DNA of 64,000 bases, taken from contig CAJTIR010000007.1 of the NCBI GenBank assembly GCA_910576385.1, positions 62,001 through 126,000 of the forward strand, written 5' to 3'. Under the pieces are notes generated by a model. The model made no database searches. It was not told the DNA's origin and saw only the letters and a list, made by a program, of their open reading frames with translations. This stretch comes from Lachnospiraceae bacterium (GTDB taxonomy: Bacteria > Bacillota > Clostridia > Lachnospirales > Lachnospiraceae). Each line of letters opens with the position of its first letter. The stretch's first letter is position 1. A program made the position numbers and the translations under genes. This document shows, in pieces, positions 18,329 through 27,702 of the stretch.

Positions 18329-20104
18329 TTGAAAAGAAAAATATGGCTGAAAGCAAATGCAATCAAACTACGAGATAAAATAATCATTCTTTTCTTAATC
18401 TGTGTCTTGTTTCCACTGATTACCACCAATGGAATGATTATTTGGAGTATGAATCAGGGAATGAACAAGGAGCAAGATCAGAAGATAAAAAATATGGCGG
18501 ACCGTCTGGAATTTGAATTGAGCAGTAACATATCTGCGCAGTTATCTATCGCAGACTATCTAAACCGTAATGCCAGATTAAAACAATTTTTAGAGCGGGA
18601 ATATCCAAATAAGGTGGCATATTATGAAGCTTTTGTGCAGTTGATGGATGATCAAGTGATTCAATATTATTATACGGCACAGTCAGCCTATAATATTGTA
18701 ATTTGCACTGGAAATAGTACTATTACCAATGGCACCTATTTTATTTACAATGATACTGTAAAAGACAGCAGTTGGTATCAAGCTTTTGAAGAGAGTGGCA
18801 GAAATATTTTATTGTATAGTTATTACGAAGATGGCAGAGAATCCAGCGGCTATATAGGCAGAGGCAGGCGTGTTGTGTTGATGCAGAAGCTCAACTTCTG
18901 TGGAGATCATAATATCATAATGCTGGAATTAGATTATCAGTCAATGTTAGAGAGTATGGAGCGAATCTGTGACCAGACAGATGCATATCTGTGTATTGGT
19001 GATTGTATCTTGTTTACGACAAGGGATAAGAACAGTAAAGAAAAAGAGTTTTGGGATTTGAGCGCCTATGAGGAAAAGGATTGTTCTCTGCAAAGGACAA
19101 TGGAATTGTATGGTCAGAAACTGTCAATTTATCTCACAGAAGAGCGCCCGGCAGCGTTTGGAATGATTTGGGAGCAGAAAAGATATATTCTACTGCTGTA
19201 TTTGATTAATCTGTTGTTTCCCAGTCTATTTATCTATATTTTTTATCGTTCACTTCATGACAGAGTGGATTTGACACAACAATATCTAGAGCGCGTCAAA
19301 GAAGGGCGTTACGAAGTGATTCCAGGCGATAAAGGCATAGACGAAATTGGAGCGATGATTCGCAGTTATAATTTGATGGTAATGCGGATTAAGGAGTTAA
19401 TTGAGGTCGTATTTAAAAATAAGGAGCGTGAACAGAGTCTGGAAATTGCTAAGAAACAGGCAGAATTGAAAGCTTTACAAAGCCAGCTAAATCCACATTT
19501 TATATTTAATGCGCTGGAAAGTATTCGTATGCACAGCATTTTAAAACAGGAGACAGAGACAGCCAGAATTTTGGAGAGTTTTGCAATATTAATGCGAAAA
19601 AATATCCAGTGGAACCGAGAGCTTGTGACAATTGAGGAGGAATGTGATAATGTCAGAAGGTATTTAGAGATACAGAAATATCGATTTGGGGAACGATTGG
19701 AATTTTTTCTGCATGTGCAAGAGAAATGCCGGAAACGATTGATTCCCAAATTCATTATTATCACTTTTGTGGAAAATGCCTGTGTACATGGAATTGAAAA
19801 CAGCTTAGAGGGTGGTTCGGTCACAGTGATGGTATCAGAAGATGAGGAGTTTCTATATTTTGAGATTATGGACCAGGGCAGTGGTATGGAGCAGGAAGAA
19901 TTAGAAGATTTGAAAAAAAAGGTGCAGGAAGCTGATATCCGTTATCTCAAGGAGGCGGAAAAAAGTATCGGCATTGTTAATACCGTTGTGCGGATGCATC
20001 AGTATTATGGGGAGGAAGTGGAAATTGACATTAATAGCGCTGCTCAGGAAGGAACAGAGATCTGTATTCAGCTTCCTAAAAATGAGATAGAGGAGCAGTA
20101 TTGA
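18329..20104 (+). CDS. YesM-type sensor histidine kinase
   Basis: The 591-residue kinase has an N-terminal membrane helix (about residues 17-38), an extracellular sensor region of roughly 240 residues, a second helix (about 280-302), HAMP, a His_kinase domain with the QLNPHFIFNAL box (His390 as phosphorylation site) and an HATPase domain with a GSGM glycine box. This is the LytS/YesM class that works with AraC-type response regulators to control sugar-polymer genes. I prefer the TTG start at 18329, which has AGGAGGG seven bases upstream, to the GTG at 18290. TATAAT at 18302 is the only promoter-like box. It pairs with the regulator gene 18 bases downstream. Confidence 0.93.
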   Translation: MKRKIWLKANAIKLRDKIIILFLICVLFPLITTNGMIIWSMNQGMNKEQDQKIKNMADRLEFELSSNISAQLSIADYLNRNARLKQFLEREYPNKVAYYEAFVQLMDDQVIQYYYTAQSAYNIVICTGNSTITNGTYFIYNDTVKDSSWYQAFEESGRNILLYSYYEDGRESSGYIGRGRRVVLMQKLNFCGDHNIIMLELDYQSMLESMERICDQTDAYLCIGDCILFTTRDKNSKEKEFWDLSAYEEKDCSLQRTMELYGQKLSIYLTEERPAAFGMIWEQKRYILLLYLINLLFPSLFIYIFYRSLHDRVDLTQQYLERVKEGRYEVIPGDKGIDEIGAMIRSYNLMVMRIKELIEVVFKNKEREQSLEIAKKQAELKALQSQLNPHFIFNALESIRMHSILKQETETARILESFAILMRKNIQWNRELVTIEEECDNVRRYLEIQKYRFGERLEFFLHVQEKCRKRLIPKFIIITFVENACVHGIENSLEGGSVTVMVSEDEEFLYFEIMDQGSGMEQEELEDLKKKVQEADIRYLKEAEKSIGIVNTVVRMHQYYGEEVEIDINSAAQEGTEICIQLPKNEIEEQY

Positions 20105-20122
20105 GAAGGCAGGTGAAGCAGA

Positions 20123-21742
20123 ATGATCAAAGTATTGTTGGTAGATGACGAGCAATTTATCAGGCAGGGGTTAAAGCATTTGGTTGATTGGGAGAAATAT
20201 GGTTATCAGATCTTGGCGGAGGCCGAAAATGGCATGGATGCCATTCACATTCTGGAGGAGACCGATATTGATCTGGTTTTTGTTGACATTAAGATGCCTG
20301 GGATGACCGGAATGGAATTGATTTCCTATGTACAAAAAAATCTATCGCGCCAGATTCGTTTTGTAATTTTGACAGGATATGCAGAGTTTCAGTATGCTCG
20401 GAAAGCGCTGCAATTGAATGTATTGGATTATATGCTCAAGCCAGTTCAGAAAGAGGAATTGATTCATGTTTTGACAAAGATTAATCAAGAATATCAACAA
20501 GAACAACAAGAAAGGAAACAGAAATATGATTTCCATATCGCAAAATTGTTGTTGGGAAAATTTTCTTCTGAAGATTTAAAACAAGTTAAAAAATATCTTG
20601 TGAACAGCAAACTAGAAAAATATGTCAGCATTGAATTTGATAGAAATCAAAAAGAATTTGCTGCTTTGGGACACAGTGGTCAGATGGATCAACAGCAAGA
20701 TTTAATTCGTTATCTTCAAGGGATGTTAGGAGATTTTGCATATCATGTAATTCCTATGATGGAGACAGAAGGAGAAATTTTCGGGGCAGGATTGTTGTTG
20801 GCAAAGGAAATTTATGAGGATAGTCATTCTGGAGAAGCAGAATATCTGGAGAATCTTCAAAAGCGGGTAACACAGCATTTTCCTTATCAGGTTCAGGTGT
20901 ATGTGGGACAGGATATTGAGCGGATGGAACAATTGTCCAAATCTTTTTTTTCGATTCGAGTAGCGCGCTGCCTGCATGGGTTAGGACAAGCAGAATCACA
21001 GGTTCAAAATTATAAGGAATTTCGTCATCCAAAGTCATCTATGGGAATTCGGGAAGCAGATGTAGAGGCGCTTTTGGAGGCTATAAAGAATAATCAGATT
21101 TCAGAGATTGAAAATTTTGCGGGGCGTATTTTTGACCAAATTCGCAGCAGCGATATGAACTTAGAGATGGTCAGCGCCAGTATTTATCATATTTTATACC
21201 GTCTTATGGAGATGGTACAGGAATTTGACGATCAGACAAATCAGCAGGAGATATTGGAGTACATTGGAAAGGAATCCTTTAACAAGCTCGTTTTGACGGG
21301 CAGTACAGAGGAGATTACAGAGTTTTTCGCTGGTTATGCGGGCTATCTGGCTCAGGTGCGCACACAAGAATCGAGAAAGGTTCTGGACAAGGTGGATGAT
21401 TATGTGATGGAACATTATATGGAAAAAATGAGCCTCAAATCATTAGGGGAGATGTTTTATGTAAATAATGTCTATCTGGGACAGCTTTATAAGAAAAAAT
21501 ATGGAATTGCATTTCGCGATTATCTCAACAATTTGCGGATTGAGAAAGCACAGGAGCTGTTGCTCCACACAAATCTGCGAATTTATGCCATTGCACAACA
21601 AGTGGGATTTGGAAAGGCAGAATATTTTATCAATAAATTTGTACAGGCCAATCAGATGACGCCAAACCAATATCGCATCCGAAATCGAAAACAGGGGAAG
21701 GAAGAAAATTTGCAAAACACAGGAAAGAGGGGCGGTTCATGA
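20123..21742 (+). CDS. YesN-type response regulator with AraC DNA-binding domain
   Basis: The 539-residue protein has a receiver domain (1-120; Asp55 is the phospho-acceptor, with the acidic pocket in LVDDEQF and Lys in MLKPVQK), a middle region of about 290 residues without a motif I recognise, and two helix-turn-helix units of AraC type at the C-terminus (about 430-530). It is expected to activate the genes for polysaccharide use when the upstream YesM-type kinase senses its ligand. It follows the kinase by 18 bases and overlaps the binding-protein gene by four bases (ATGA), so the three are one operon. Confidence 0.94.
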   Translation: MIKVLLVDDEQFIRQGLKHLVDWEKYGYQILAEAENGMDAIHILEETDIDLVFVDIKMPGMTGMELISYVQKNLSRQIRFVILTGYAEFQYARKALQLNVLDYMLKPVQKEELIHVLTKINQEYQQEQQERKQKYDFHIAKLLLGKFSSEDLKQVKKYLVNSKLEKYVSIEFDRNQKEFAALGHSGQMDQQQDLIRYLQGMLGDFAYHVIPMMETEGEIFGAGLLLAKEIYEDSHSGEAEYLENLQKRVTQHFPYQVQVYVGQDIERMEQLSKSFFSIRVARCLHGLGQAESQVQNYKEFRHPKSSMGIREADVEALLEAIKNNQISEIENFAGRIFDQIRSSDMNLEMVSASIYHILYRLMEMVQEFDDQTNQQEILEYIGKESFNKLVLTGSTEEITEFFAGYAGYLAQVRTQESRKVLDKVDDYVMEHYMEKMSLKSLGEMFYVNNVYLGQLYKKKYGIAFRDYLNNLRIEKAQELLLHTNLRIYAIAQQVGFGKAEYFINKFVQANQMTPNQYRIRNRKQGKEENLQNTGKRGGS

Positions 21743-23394
21743 ATAAGAAAAATGTACGGCTGCTGGGAATATTGATTATTGTAATCGTGATTATGGCAGG
21801 ACTATATAAAATTTCTGATTTGGGAATAGATCAGGAGACTACAAGTTTTACAGCTTTTATGGCAGTGCCAGGCGACAACAAGTCAAAGAAAAATCGTATT
21901 CGCGATAAAATTACCCAGATCACGGGCGTAAGTGCAGAAGTGGAATGGCTGAGCGGACAGACACCGGAGGAAAAAATTGAGACAATGATTAGTACTGGGG
22001 AATATCCTGATTTTATCAATGGCGCAGACGCCGCCAGCCGTTTGGTGGAGGCAGGGGCATTGGTTCCTCTGGAGGATTATCTGGAAGATTATCCCCATCT
22101 GTATCAATATTTGACGCCAAAACAGTGGGAATCACTGCGCAAAGAGGACGGCCATATTTACTATATTCCACCGTTTGGGGTAATACAGGGGCATAATACA
22201 CAGACAATGCTCTCAGGGGAAGCATTTTGGATTCAAAAACGGGTCTTGGAATGGGCAGATTTTCCAAAGATCAAGACATTGGACCAATATTTTGATCTGA
22301 TTACAGCATATTTAAAAGAAAATCCGCAATCAGATGGAAAGGATAATATTGGATTTGAGATCCTTTGTGATGATTGGCGCTATTTCTGTCTGGAAAATCC
22401 GCCCATGTTTCTTGCGGGTTATCCCAATGAGGGATGTGCAATTGTAGACGAAAAGACGCAGAAGGCTTCCGTGTATGATACACTACCAGAAGCGAAACAG
22501 TATTATCATAAGCTTTGCCAGATGTTTGGGCAGAATGTAATTGATCCAGAAACGTTTACCTTGTCCTTTAGCCAGTATGTAGATAAGATTTCCTCTGGAA
22601 ATGTCTTGGGATTTGTAGATCAGTACTGGCAGATTATGGACGCCCAAAATATTCTTTATGCCAACGGCAAGGATGACAGGACTTATGTTCCACTTCCAAT
22701 CACAGTTGATCAAAAGACAAAAGGAAAATATAATTGTTCTGAGCTAAATTTGAATACAGGCACAGGTCTGGGAATTTCCGTGGACTGTAAAGACGTGGAG
22801 GGAGCTTTGCAGTTTTTAAATGATTTATTATCGCCGGATGTCATGGTTCTGCGTTATTGGGGGGAAGAAGGGATTGACTATGAGGTTGATGAAAAGGGGA
22901 TATTTTATCGAACAGAAGAACAGCGCAGCAATTGGAGCAATGGAGATTATCTCAAAGAAAATTCATACAATTATACTTATTTTCCGGCATATGAAGGGAT
23001 GCTTGCAGATGGTATCAACACAGTACTTCCGGCAGAGCAGCCTGGAGAATATTACCAAAAACTTTCGGAATATGATAAGAAAGTATTAGACGCCTATGGT
23101 TTTCAGACTTGGAAAGAATTTTTGGGAGAAGAGATTGAGGGGAATCCCTGGTTTCCTCTCTATTCCTGTGTTGCCGATTGGCCTGTCGAGAGTGATTATG
23201 GGAAGGCGAGAGCAAAGATGGAAGAGGTGAAACGTCTGTGGCTCCCAAAAATTATTATGTCACCGGAGGAGGAGTTTGAGGAAAATTGGTCCTCCTATAT
23301 GAGTAACTATCAAGCGAATGTAGATGTGGAGGCATATGTAAACCAATTAAACCTGGAAATTCAAAAACGAGTGCAGGCAGCAGGGAAAGAGTGA
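21739..23394 (+). CDS. ABC-type extracellular sugar-binding protein, family 1 (no permeases nearby)
   Basis: This 551-residue protein begins with a single hydrophobic segment (about residues 7-26) followed by an extracellular region of the family-1 solute-binding type. It carries the INGADAASRLVEAGALVPLEDY stretch in part, typical of large oligosaccharide-binding (LplA/YtcQ-like) proteins. There is no cysteine after the hydrophobic segment, so no lipobox: it is either secreted or held by an uncleaved helix. Its start overlaps the response regulator stop. No permease or ATPase gene follows, so it may deliver sugars to a transporter encoded elsewhere, or act as a sensor partner for the YesM kinase, which I regard as an attractive guess. 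Confidence 0.88.
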   Translation: MNKKNVRLLGILIIVIVIMAGLYKISDLGIDQETTSFTAFMAVPGDNKSKKNRIRDKITQITGVSAEVEWLSGQTPEEKIETMISTGEYPDFINGADAASRLVEAGALVPLEDYLEDYPHLYQYLTPKQWESLRKEDGHIYYIPPFGVIQGHNTQTMLSGEAFWIQKRVLEWADFPKIKTLDQYFDLITAYLKENPQSDGKDNIGFEILCDDWRYFCLENPPMFLAGYPNEGCAIVDEKTQKASVYDTLPEAKQYYHKLCQMFGQNVIDPETFTLSFSQYVDKISSGNVLGFVDQYWQIMDAQNILYANGKDDRTYVPLPITVDQKTKGKYNCSELNLNTGTGLGISVDCKDVEGALQFLNDLLSPDVMVLRYWGEEGIDYEVDEKGIFYRTEEQRSNWSNGDYLKENSYNYTYFPAYEGMLADGINTVLPAEQPGEYYQKLSEYDKKVLDAYGFQTWKEFLGEEIEGNPWFPLYSCVADWPVESDYGKARAKMEEVKRLWLPKIIMSPEEEFEENWSSYMSNYQANVDVEAYVNQLNLEIQKRVQAAGKE

Positions 23395-23431
23395 TGAAAA
23401 AAGAGGAAGCGGAGCTTTTATTGTGTTAAAT

Positions 23432-24451
23432 TTAGATATTTTCCCGAATACGGATATCAATATCGACATATTGGAGCTCTGTCTCTGGCGCAATGCCTTC
23501 CAATAAATAGCGGGCGATCAGTTCCAAAGGGCGATAGCCCTGCAAAAAGGGTTGTTGACAGATGGTTGCTGTGATAATGCCTTGTTTGATTAAATCTATC
23601 GTCGAGTTTACATTGTCATAAGTAAAAATCTTTATTTTTTCGGAAAGCCCAAGGGAGCATACAGCCTGACAACCGCCGCTGACGCCTGCAGCGGCGAAAT
23701 AAAGTGCATTGATTTCAGGGTGATCTGTGAGAAATTTATGTACTTTTTCACGGCTTTCTGTATCATCATCATGATTTTCTATGATTTCTTCGATAACGTG
23801 AATCTGGGGATAGTGTGTATGAAGGGTTTCCAAAAATCCTGCGATTCGCTCTGTATGGCAGAGCACATGGGAGGAGCCTGTGATAATTCCCACAAAAACT
23901 TCTCCGAATGTCATCCGTCCAAGCAGACCAGCAGCCGTCTGGCCGGATAAAAAATAATTGCTGCCCACATATGCCAGTCGCTGGGATTCAATATCAGTAT
24001 TTGTAGTGATTACTGGTATACCCTGTTCATTCAGACGGTTGATCTCGGCCGTGATCGAAGGAGCATTATAGGGTGAGATAACAAGTCCGTGGATTCCCTC
24101 CTGATACAATGCGATTATCGCTTGTTTTTGGCATGTCTCATCAAAAGAAACCTGGCGCACGAGTACTTGACAGTTATAACCAGCCAACTCTTCTGCTTTG
24201 GCATAGACTCCTTTGAGTACCTCTTGGAAGAATGGATTGGTATCTTGGAATAATATGACGCCAATTTTTAAGTTTTTCTTTTGAGCGGCAAGCATTAAAC
24301 CAGCCTTATTTGGCTGATAATTTAATTGTTTAGCAATTTTCAGTACACGGGCAGCCGTGTCAGGGTGGACAGATCCGCGATGGTTTAAAACTCGGTCAAC
24401 TGTGCCGCGGGAGACGCCAGAGAGCGCTGCGATTTCTTTCATGGTTGCCAT
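23432..24451 (-). CDS. LacI family transcriptional regulator
   Basis: The 339-residue regulator has an N-terminal helix-turn-helix (MKEIAALSGVSRGTVDRVLN, residues about 4-23) with the hinge region after it and a periplasmic-binding-protein-like effector domain. The effector pocket resembles sugar-binding members such as those for ribose, xylose or inositol. GGAGG stands seven bases before the reverse-strand ATG. It converges on the binding-protein gene and lies 1.6 kb from the xylulokinase gene, so xylB is a likely target (see the palindrome at 26070). Confidence 0.94.
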   Translation of the reverse strand: MATMKEIAALSGVSRGTVDRVLNHRGSVHPDTAARVLKIAKQLNYQPNKAGLMLAAQKKNLKIGVILFQDTNPFFQEVLKGVYAKAEELAGYNCQVLVRQVSFDETCQKQAIIALYQEGIHGLVISPYNAPSITAEINRLNEQGIPVITTNTDIESQRLAYVGSNYFLSGQTAAGLLGRMTFGEVFVGIITGSSHVLCHTERIAGFLETLHTHYPQIHVIEEIIENHDDDTESREKVHKFLTDHPEINALYFAAAGVSGGCQAVCSLGLSEKIKIFTYDNVNSTIDLIKQGIITATICQQPFLQGYRPLELIARYLLEGIAPETELQYVDIDIRIRENI

Positions 24452-24648
24452 GTGTATACCTCCAATTTTGTGAAAAACAGTGTTAGCTCTATTTAATGAT
24501 TAGTTATATAGAAGAATGTAAAAATATCAAATTTCTAATGTTTTAAAAAACTTTTGCTATGGATTATTATAATTTAGAGTGTAATATAAGTCAAATCTTA
24601 GATCTTCTGATTTCTCGGGATTCTTACCATAATTAACTTGTCAGTAAT

Positions 24649-25659
24649 TTACTTTACAATAATGCGCATACGGCTTTTCACACCATCTTCGCTGGCATAG
24701 ATATAAGCTTTTCCGACATCATGGGCAGATATTTGCCCGTTTTCATCTACTGTGGCGATACAGGTGTTGGAGCTGGAGAAGACAGGTTTGTTTCCTGAGG
24801 AAACAGTTACTTTCACTGTTTTTCTCTCGCCCTTTTTCATGGTAAGTTCCTCTTTTTCAAATGTAACAGTGGGTTTTTTCACCGTTACGGTACAACTTTT
24901 ACTGACGCCATCCACGGTGACAGTGATCGTTGCTGTCCCATTTTTTACAGCAGTCACAATACCGTTGCTGTCCACTGATGCCACACTTTTTTTATTGCTT
25001 TTCCATTTGGGAATGCTTTTAGAGGTAGATTTGACGGCGAGCCGAACCTTTCTTAAACGATAGAGAGAGACGGAACTTTTGCTCAGACTAATGGTCGGTT
25101 TGCGTACTGTGACAGTGCAGCTTGCGCTGATCTTATCAACGGTTGCGGTGATCGTAGCTGCCCCAGGTTTTTTTGCTGTTATATTGCCATACTCATCCAC
25201 TGTTGCCACGCTCTTTTTGTTGGAACGGAAAGTGACAGGATGTCCTGTCGAAGAAGAGACTGTTAATTTGGCGCTGTAGCCATTTTCCAGTGAGATATGT
25301 TTGTTGCTCAATGTAATTGTTGTTTTTTCTACATAAACAGTACAGCTTGCCTCTGCATTTCTGATTTTAGCTGTAATTTTAGCTGTGCCAGCTTTTTTGG
25401 CGGTGATTTTTCCATAAGTATTTACAGACGCCACTTTGCTGTCGCTTGATTTGAAGGTTGGCTTTTTTCCTGTGGAGGTGATGGCTGCAAGATAAGATTC
25501 ATCTCCGATTTTCATAGTCTTGGAATAAGCGTTTAAGATTACAAATTCCAGTTTGGGAGCCGCATATGTCTTCAGTGGCTGGAACATAAAAAGAAATAAT
25601 GTCAATACCATACAGAATACAGCAATTGTTGTGTGAATCATTTGATTTTTTTTGAACAT
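24649..25659 (-). CDS. secreted protein with four bacterial Ig-like (Big_2) repeats
   Basis: The 336-residue protein has a signal peptide (about 1-33, ending near TYAA) and then four repeats of about 75 residues with the Big_2 pattern: a strand, SxxxxVATVDxxGxITAKKxGxATITAT, then SCTVTV. Such repeats build extracellular stalks and adhesion or surface proteins. No enzyme domain, sortase motif or membrane anchor is visible, so the protein looks complete but stalk-only. It stands alone on the reverse strand after the lacI-type gene promoter gap. Confidence 0.85.
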   Translation of the reverse strand: MFKKNQMIHTTIAVFCMVLTLFLFMFQPLKTYAAPKLEFVILNAYSKTMKIGDESYLAAITSTGKKPTFKSSDSKVASVNTYGKITAKKAGTAKITAKIRNAEASCTVYVEKTTITLSNKHISLENGYSAKLTVSSSTGHPVTFRSNKKSVATVDEYGNITAKKPGAATITATVDKISASCTVTVRKPTISLSKSSVSLYRLRKVRLAVKSTSKSIPKWKSNKKSVASVDSNGIVTAVKNGTATITVTVDGVSKSCTVTVKKPTVTFEKEELTMKKGERKTVKVTVSSGNKPVFSSSNTCIATVDENGQISAHDVGKAYIYASEDGVKSRMRIIVK

Positions 25660-25809
25660 AGAATTCCCCCATTCAAGATGGTAAGAATCCCGCTAGACAA
25701 GGTTTTAAAACCTATTGCCCGAAATCAGAAATCACAAGAATTGTGATTTGTATAATATAACATAGAAACCATGATTTGTAAAGAAAAAATATTTTTGAGT
25801 TTCCCATTA

Positions 25810-25996
25810 GAGTTTCCCATTTTTTATAACAGCCGATATTATAGTACCAAAAGGTCTTGCTGCCTTTGGCAGCATAGACATCTTGCACAAAAAGCGTCTG
25901 GAAAGCTAGCTTTCCATATCGCTTTTCTGTGCAAAGTGTTCCCGTCACATTGTGACGGGAACACTTTGGTGCTAGGAATTGCAAAATGAGGAAACT
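25810..25996 (+). repeat. structured repeat family A, copy 1 (ends GAGTTTCCC / GGAAACT)
   Basis: This 187-bp element begins GAGTTTCCCATTTTTT and ends AAAATGAGGAAACT. It contains a 16-bp perfect hairpin (AAAGTGTTCCCGTCAC at 25933-25948 with GTGACGGGAACACTTT at 25952-25967), a GGAAAGCTAGCTTTCC palindrome near 25900-25915 and a TGCTGCCTTTGGCAGCA palindrome near 25858-25874. The reverse complement of the element at 33479-33667 matches it along its whole length. A second GAGTTTCCCATT lies just before it at 25797. It encodes nothing that I recognise. It occupies part of the 438-bp gap before xylB. Confidence 0.8.
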
Positions 25997-26030
25997 TAAA
26001 AAAATATTTGATAAAAAATGAAAAAATCAG

Positions 26031-26059
26031 TTGAAAAAATAACAGATACGGGTTATGAT
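26031..26059 (+). promoter_or_regulatory. promoter of xylB
   Basis: TTGAAA (26031-26036) and TATGAT (26054-26059) are separated by 17 bases. Transcription would begin near 26066, just before a perfect palindrome. Confidence 0.7.
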
Positions 26060-26069
26060 AATAAAAAGC

Positions 26070-26081
26070 GTGCACGTGCAC
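26070..26081 (+). promoter_or_regulatory. palindrome GTGCACGTGCAC, candidate operator of xylB
   Basis: This perfect 12-bp dyad lies right at the expected transcription start and 16 bases before the xylB start codon, a classic repressor position. The LacI-type regulator at 23432-24451 is the obvious candidate, but the site does not show the common TGxAAxCGxTTxCA form, so the pairing is inference. Confidence 0.5.
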
Positions 26082-26097
26082 ATGAAAGGAGGAGGTT

Positions 26098-27567
26098 ATG
26101 AACTATATTGGAATTGATCTGGGAACTTCTGCGGTAAAGCTTTTGCTGATGCAGGCAGACGGCAAGATTTTAAAAATTGTAAACAGAGAATATCCGATTA
26201 GTTTTCCCAAACCAGGCTGGTCTGAACAGAAACCAGAGGATTGGTATTGGGAGACGATAGCAGGCATCAAGGAATTGCTGCTGGAAAGTGACAAAAGTCA
26301 AGTTGCTGGTATCAGCTTTGGGGGACAAATGCATGGGCTGGTAGTATTAGATCAGAATGATCAGGTGATTCGGCCGGCAATTCTTTGGAATGACGGGCGT
26401 ACGGCGGAGGAATCAGAGTATTTAAATCAAAAGATTGGCAAAGAGGTTTTATCAAAATATACAGCCAATATTTCTTTTGCTGGTTTTACAGCGCCCAAAG
26501 TGTTATGGATGAAAAAGAATGAACCAGATCTGTATGCAAAAATTCATAAGCTGATGCTGCCCAAAGATTATCTGGCCTATCGGCTTTGCGGGGTACATTG
26601 TACAGACGTCTCAGATGCTTCTGGTACTTTATTTTTTGATGTAAAGAATCGCTGCTGGTCACAGGAAATGTGTGAGATTTGCGGCATTCAAAAGCAATGG
26701 CTGCCCAAGGTATATGAGAGTTATGAGGCTGTGGGTACTGTAAAGCCAGAACTTGCCTTAGAGCTTGGTGTTTCTGAGAAAGTAATAATAGCAGCAGGCG
26801 CCGGAGATAATGCGGCGGCCGCAGTGGGGACTGGAACCGTGGGGGATGGTTCTTGTAACATTTCGCTGGGCACCAGCGGCACCGTATTTATTTCTTCAGA
26901 TAAATTTGGGGTAGATCAGCACAATGCGCTTCATTCGTTTGACCATGCAGACGGCAGCTATCATCTGATGGGCTGTATGCTGAGTGCAGCTTCCTGCAAC
27001 AAATGGTGGATGGATGAAATTATTGGGACACAGGAATATGCAAAAGAACAGGAGCAAATTAGTAAGCTGGGAGAAAATCATGTATATTTTCTGCCCTATC
27101 TGATGGGAGAACGCTCTCCGCACAACGATCCCAACGCAAGAGGAACTTTTATCGGACTGACGATGGACACCAAAAGAGCAGATATGACACAGGCAGTCTT
27201 GGAAGGAGTGGCGTTTGCGCTCAGAGATTCCCTGGAAGTGGCCAAAGCTTTGGGCATTGAGATTACAAGGACTAAGATCTGTGGAGGCGGAGCTAAGAGT
27301 CCTCTGTGGAGGAACATTGTGGCCAATGTTTTGAATATCAAGGTGGATGTGCTTGAAAATGAGGAAGGGCCAGGTCTAGGCGGGGCTATTCTTGCGGCGG
27401 TGGCCTGCAAGGAATATGCTTCAGTGGCAGAAGCAGCAGAGGCAATTGTGAAGGTCAAGGAAACCATTGAGCCGGATCCTGCCCTGGCAGATTTATATGA
27501 GAAACGTTATCAGCAGTTTAAACAGATTTATCCGGCTTGCAGGGAGATCTTTGAAAAACTGCAGTAA
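26098..27567 (+). CDS. xylB: xylulokinase
   Basis: This 489-residue FGGY kinase phosphorylates D-xylulose to xylulose 5-phosphate, feeding the pentose phosphate pathway (rpe is at 2.4 kb). It has the N-terminal phosphate loop GIDLGTSAVK, the substrate-site stretch GQMHGLV, WNDGR, GAGDNAAAAVG, LGTSGT and the C-terminal GGGAKSPLW motif of the family. Length is normal. AGGAGG lies directly upstream, and a good promoter with a dyad precedes it. It is probably expressed with the isomerase gene 135 bases downstream. Related kinases for ribulose exist, but GQMHGLV favours xylulose. Confidence 0.93.
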   Translation: MNYIGIDLGTSAVKLLLMQADGKILKIVNREYPISFPKPGWSEQKPEDWYWETIAGIKELLLESDKSQVAGISFGGQMHGLVVLDQNDQVIRPAILWNDGRTAEESEYLNQKIGKEVLSKYTANISFAGFTAPKVLWMKKNEPDLYAKIHKLMLPKDYLAYRLCGVHCTDVSDASGTLFFDVKNRCWSQEMCEICGIQKQWLPKVYESYEAVGTVKPELALELGVSEKVIIAAGAGDNAAAAVGTGTVGDGSCNISLGTSGTVFISSDKFGVDQHNALHSFDHADGSYHLMGCMLSAASCNKWWMDEIIGTQEYAKEQEQISKLGENHVYFLPYLMGERSPHNDPNARGTFIGLTMDTKRADMTQAVLEGVAFALRDSLEVAKALGIEITRTKICGGGAKSPLWRNIVANVLNIKVDVLENEEGPGLGGAILAAVACKEYASVAEAAEAIVKVKETIEPDPALADLYEKRYQQFKQIYPACREIFEKLQ

Positions 27568-27702
27568 CAAAATAATACATGAATGAAATAGTAGAAATAA
27601 GCAATTGTAAAATGTAACTATATTATGAATTTTAGATGAAATTAAAATAAGTTATTAGTTCCGCAATTGTCCAGAGCATAAAGAAAAGAGAGGAAAATAA
27701 TT

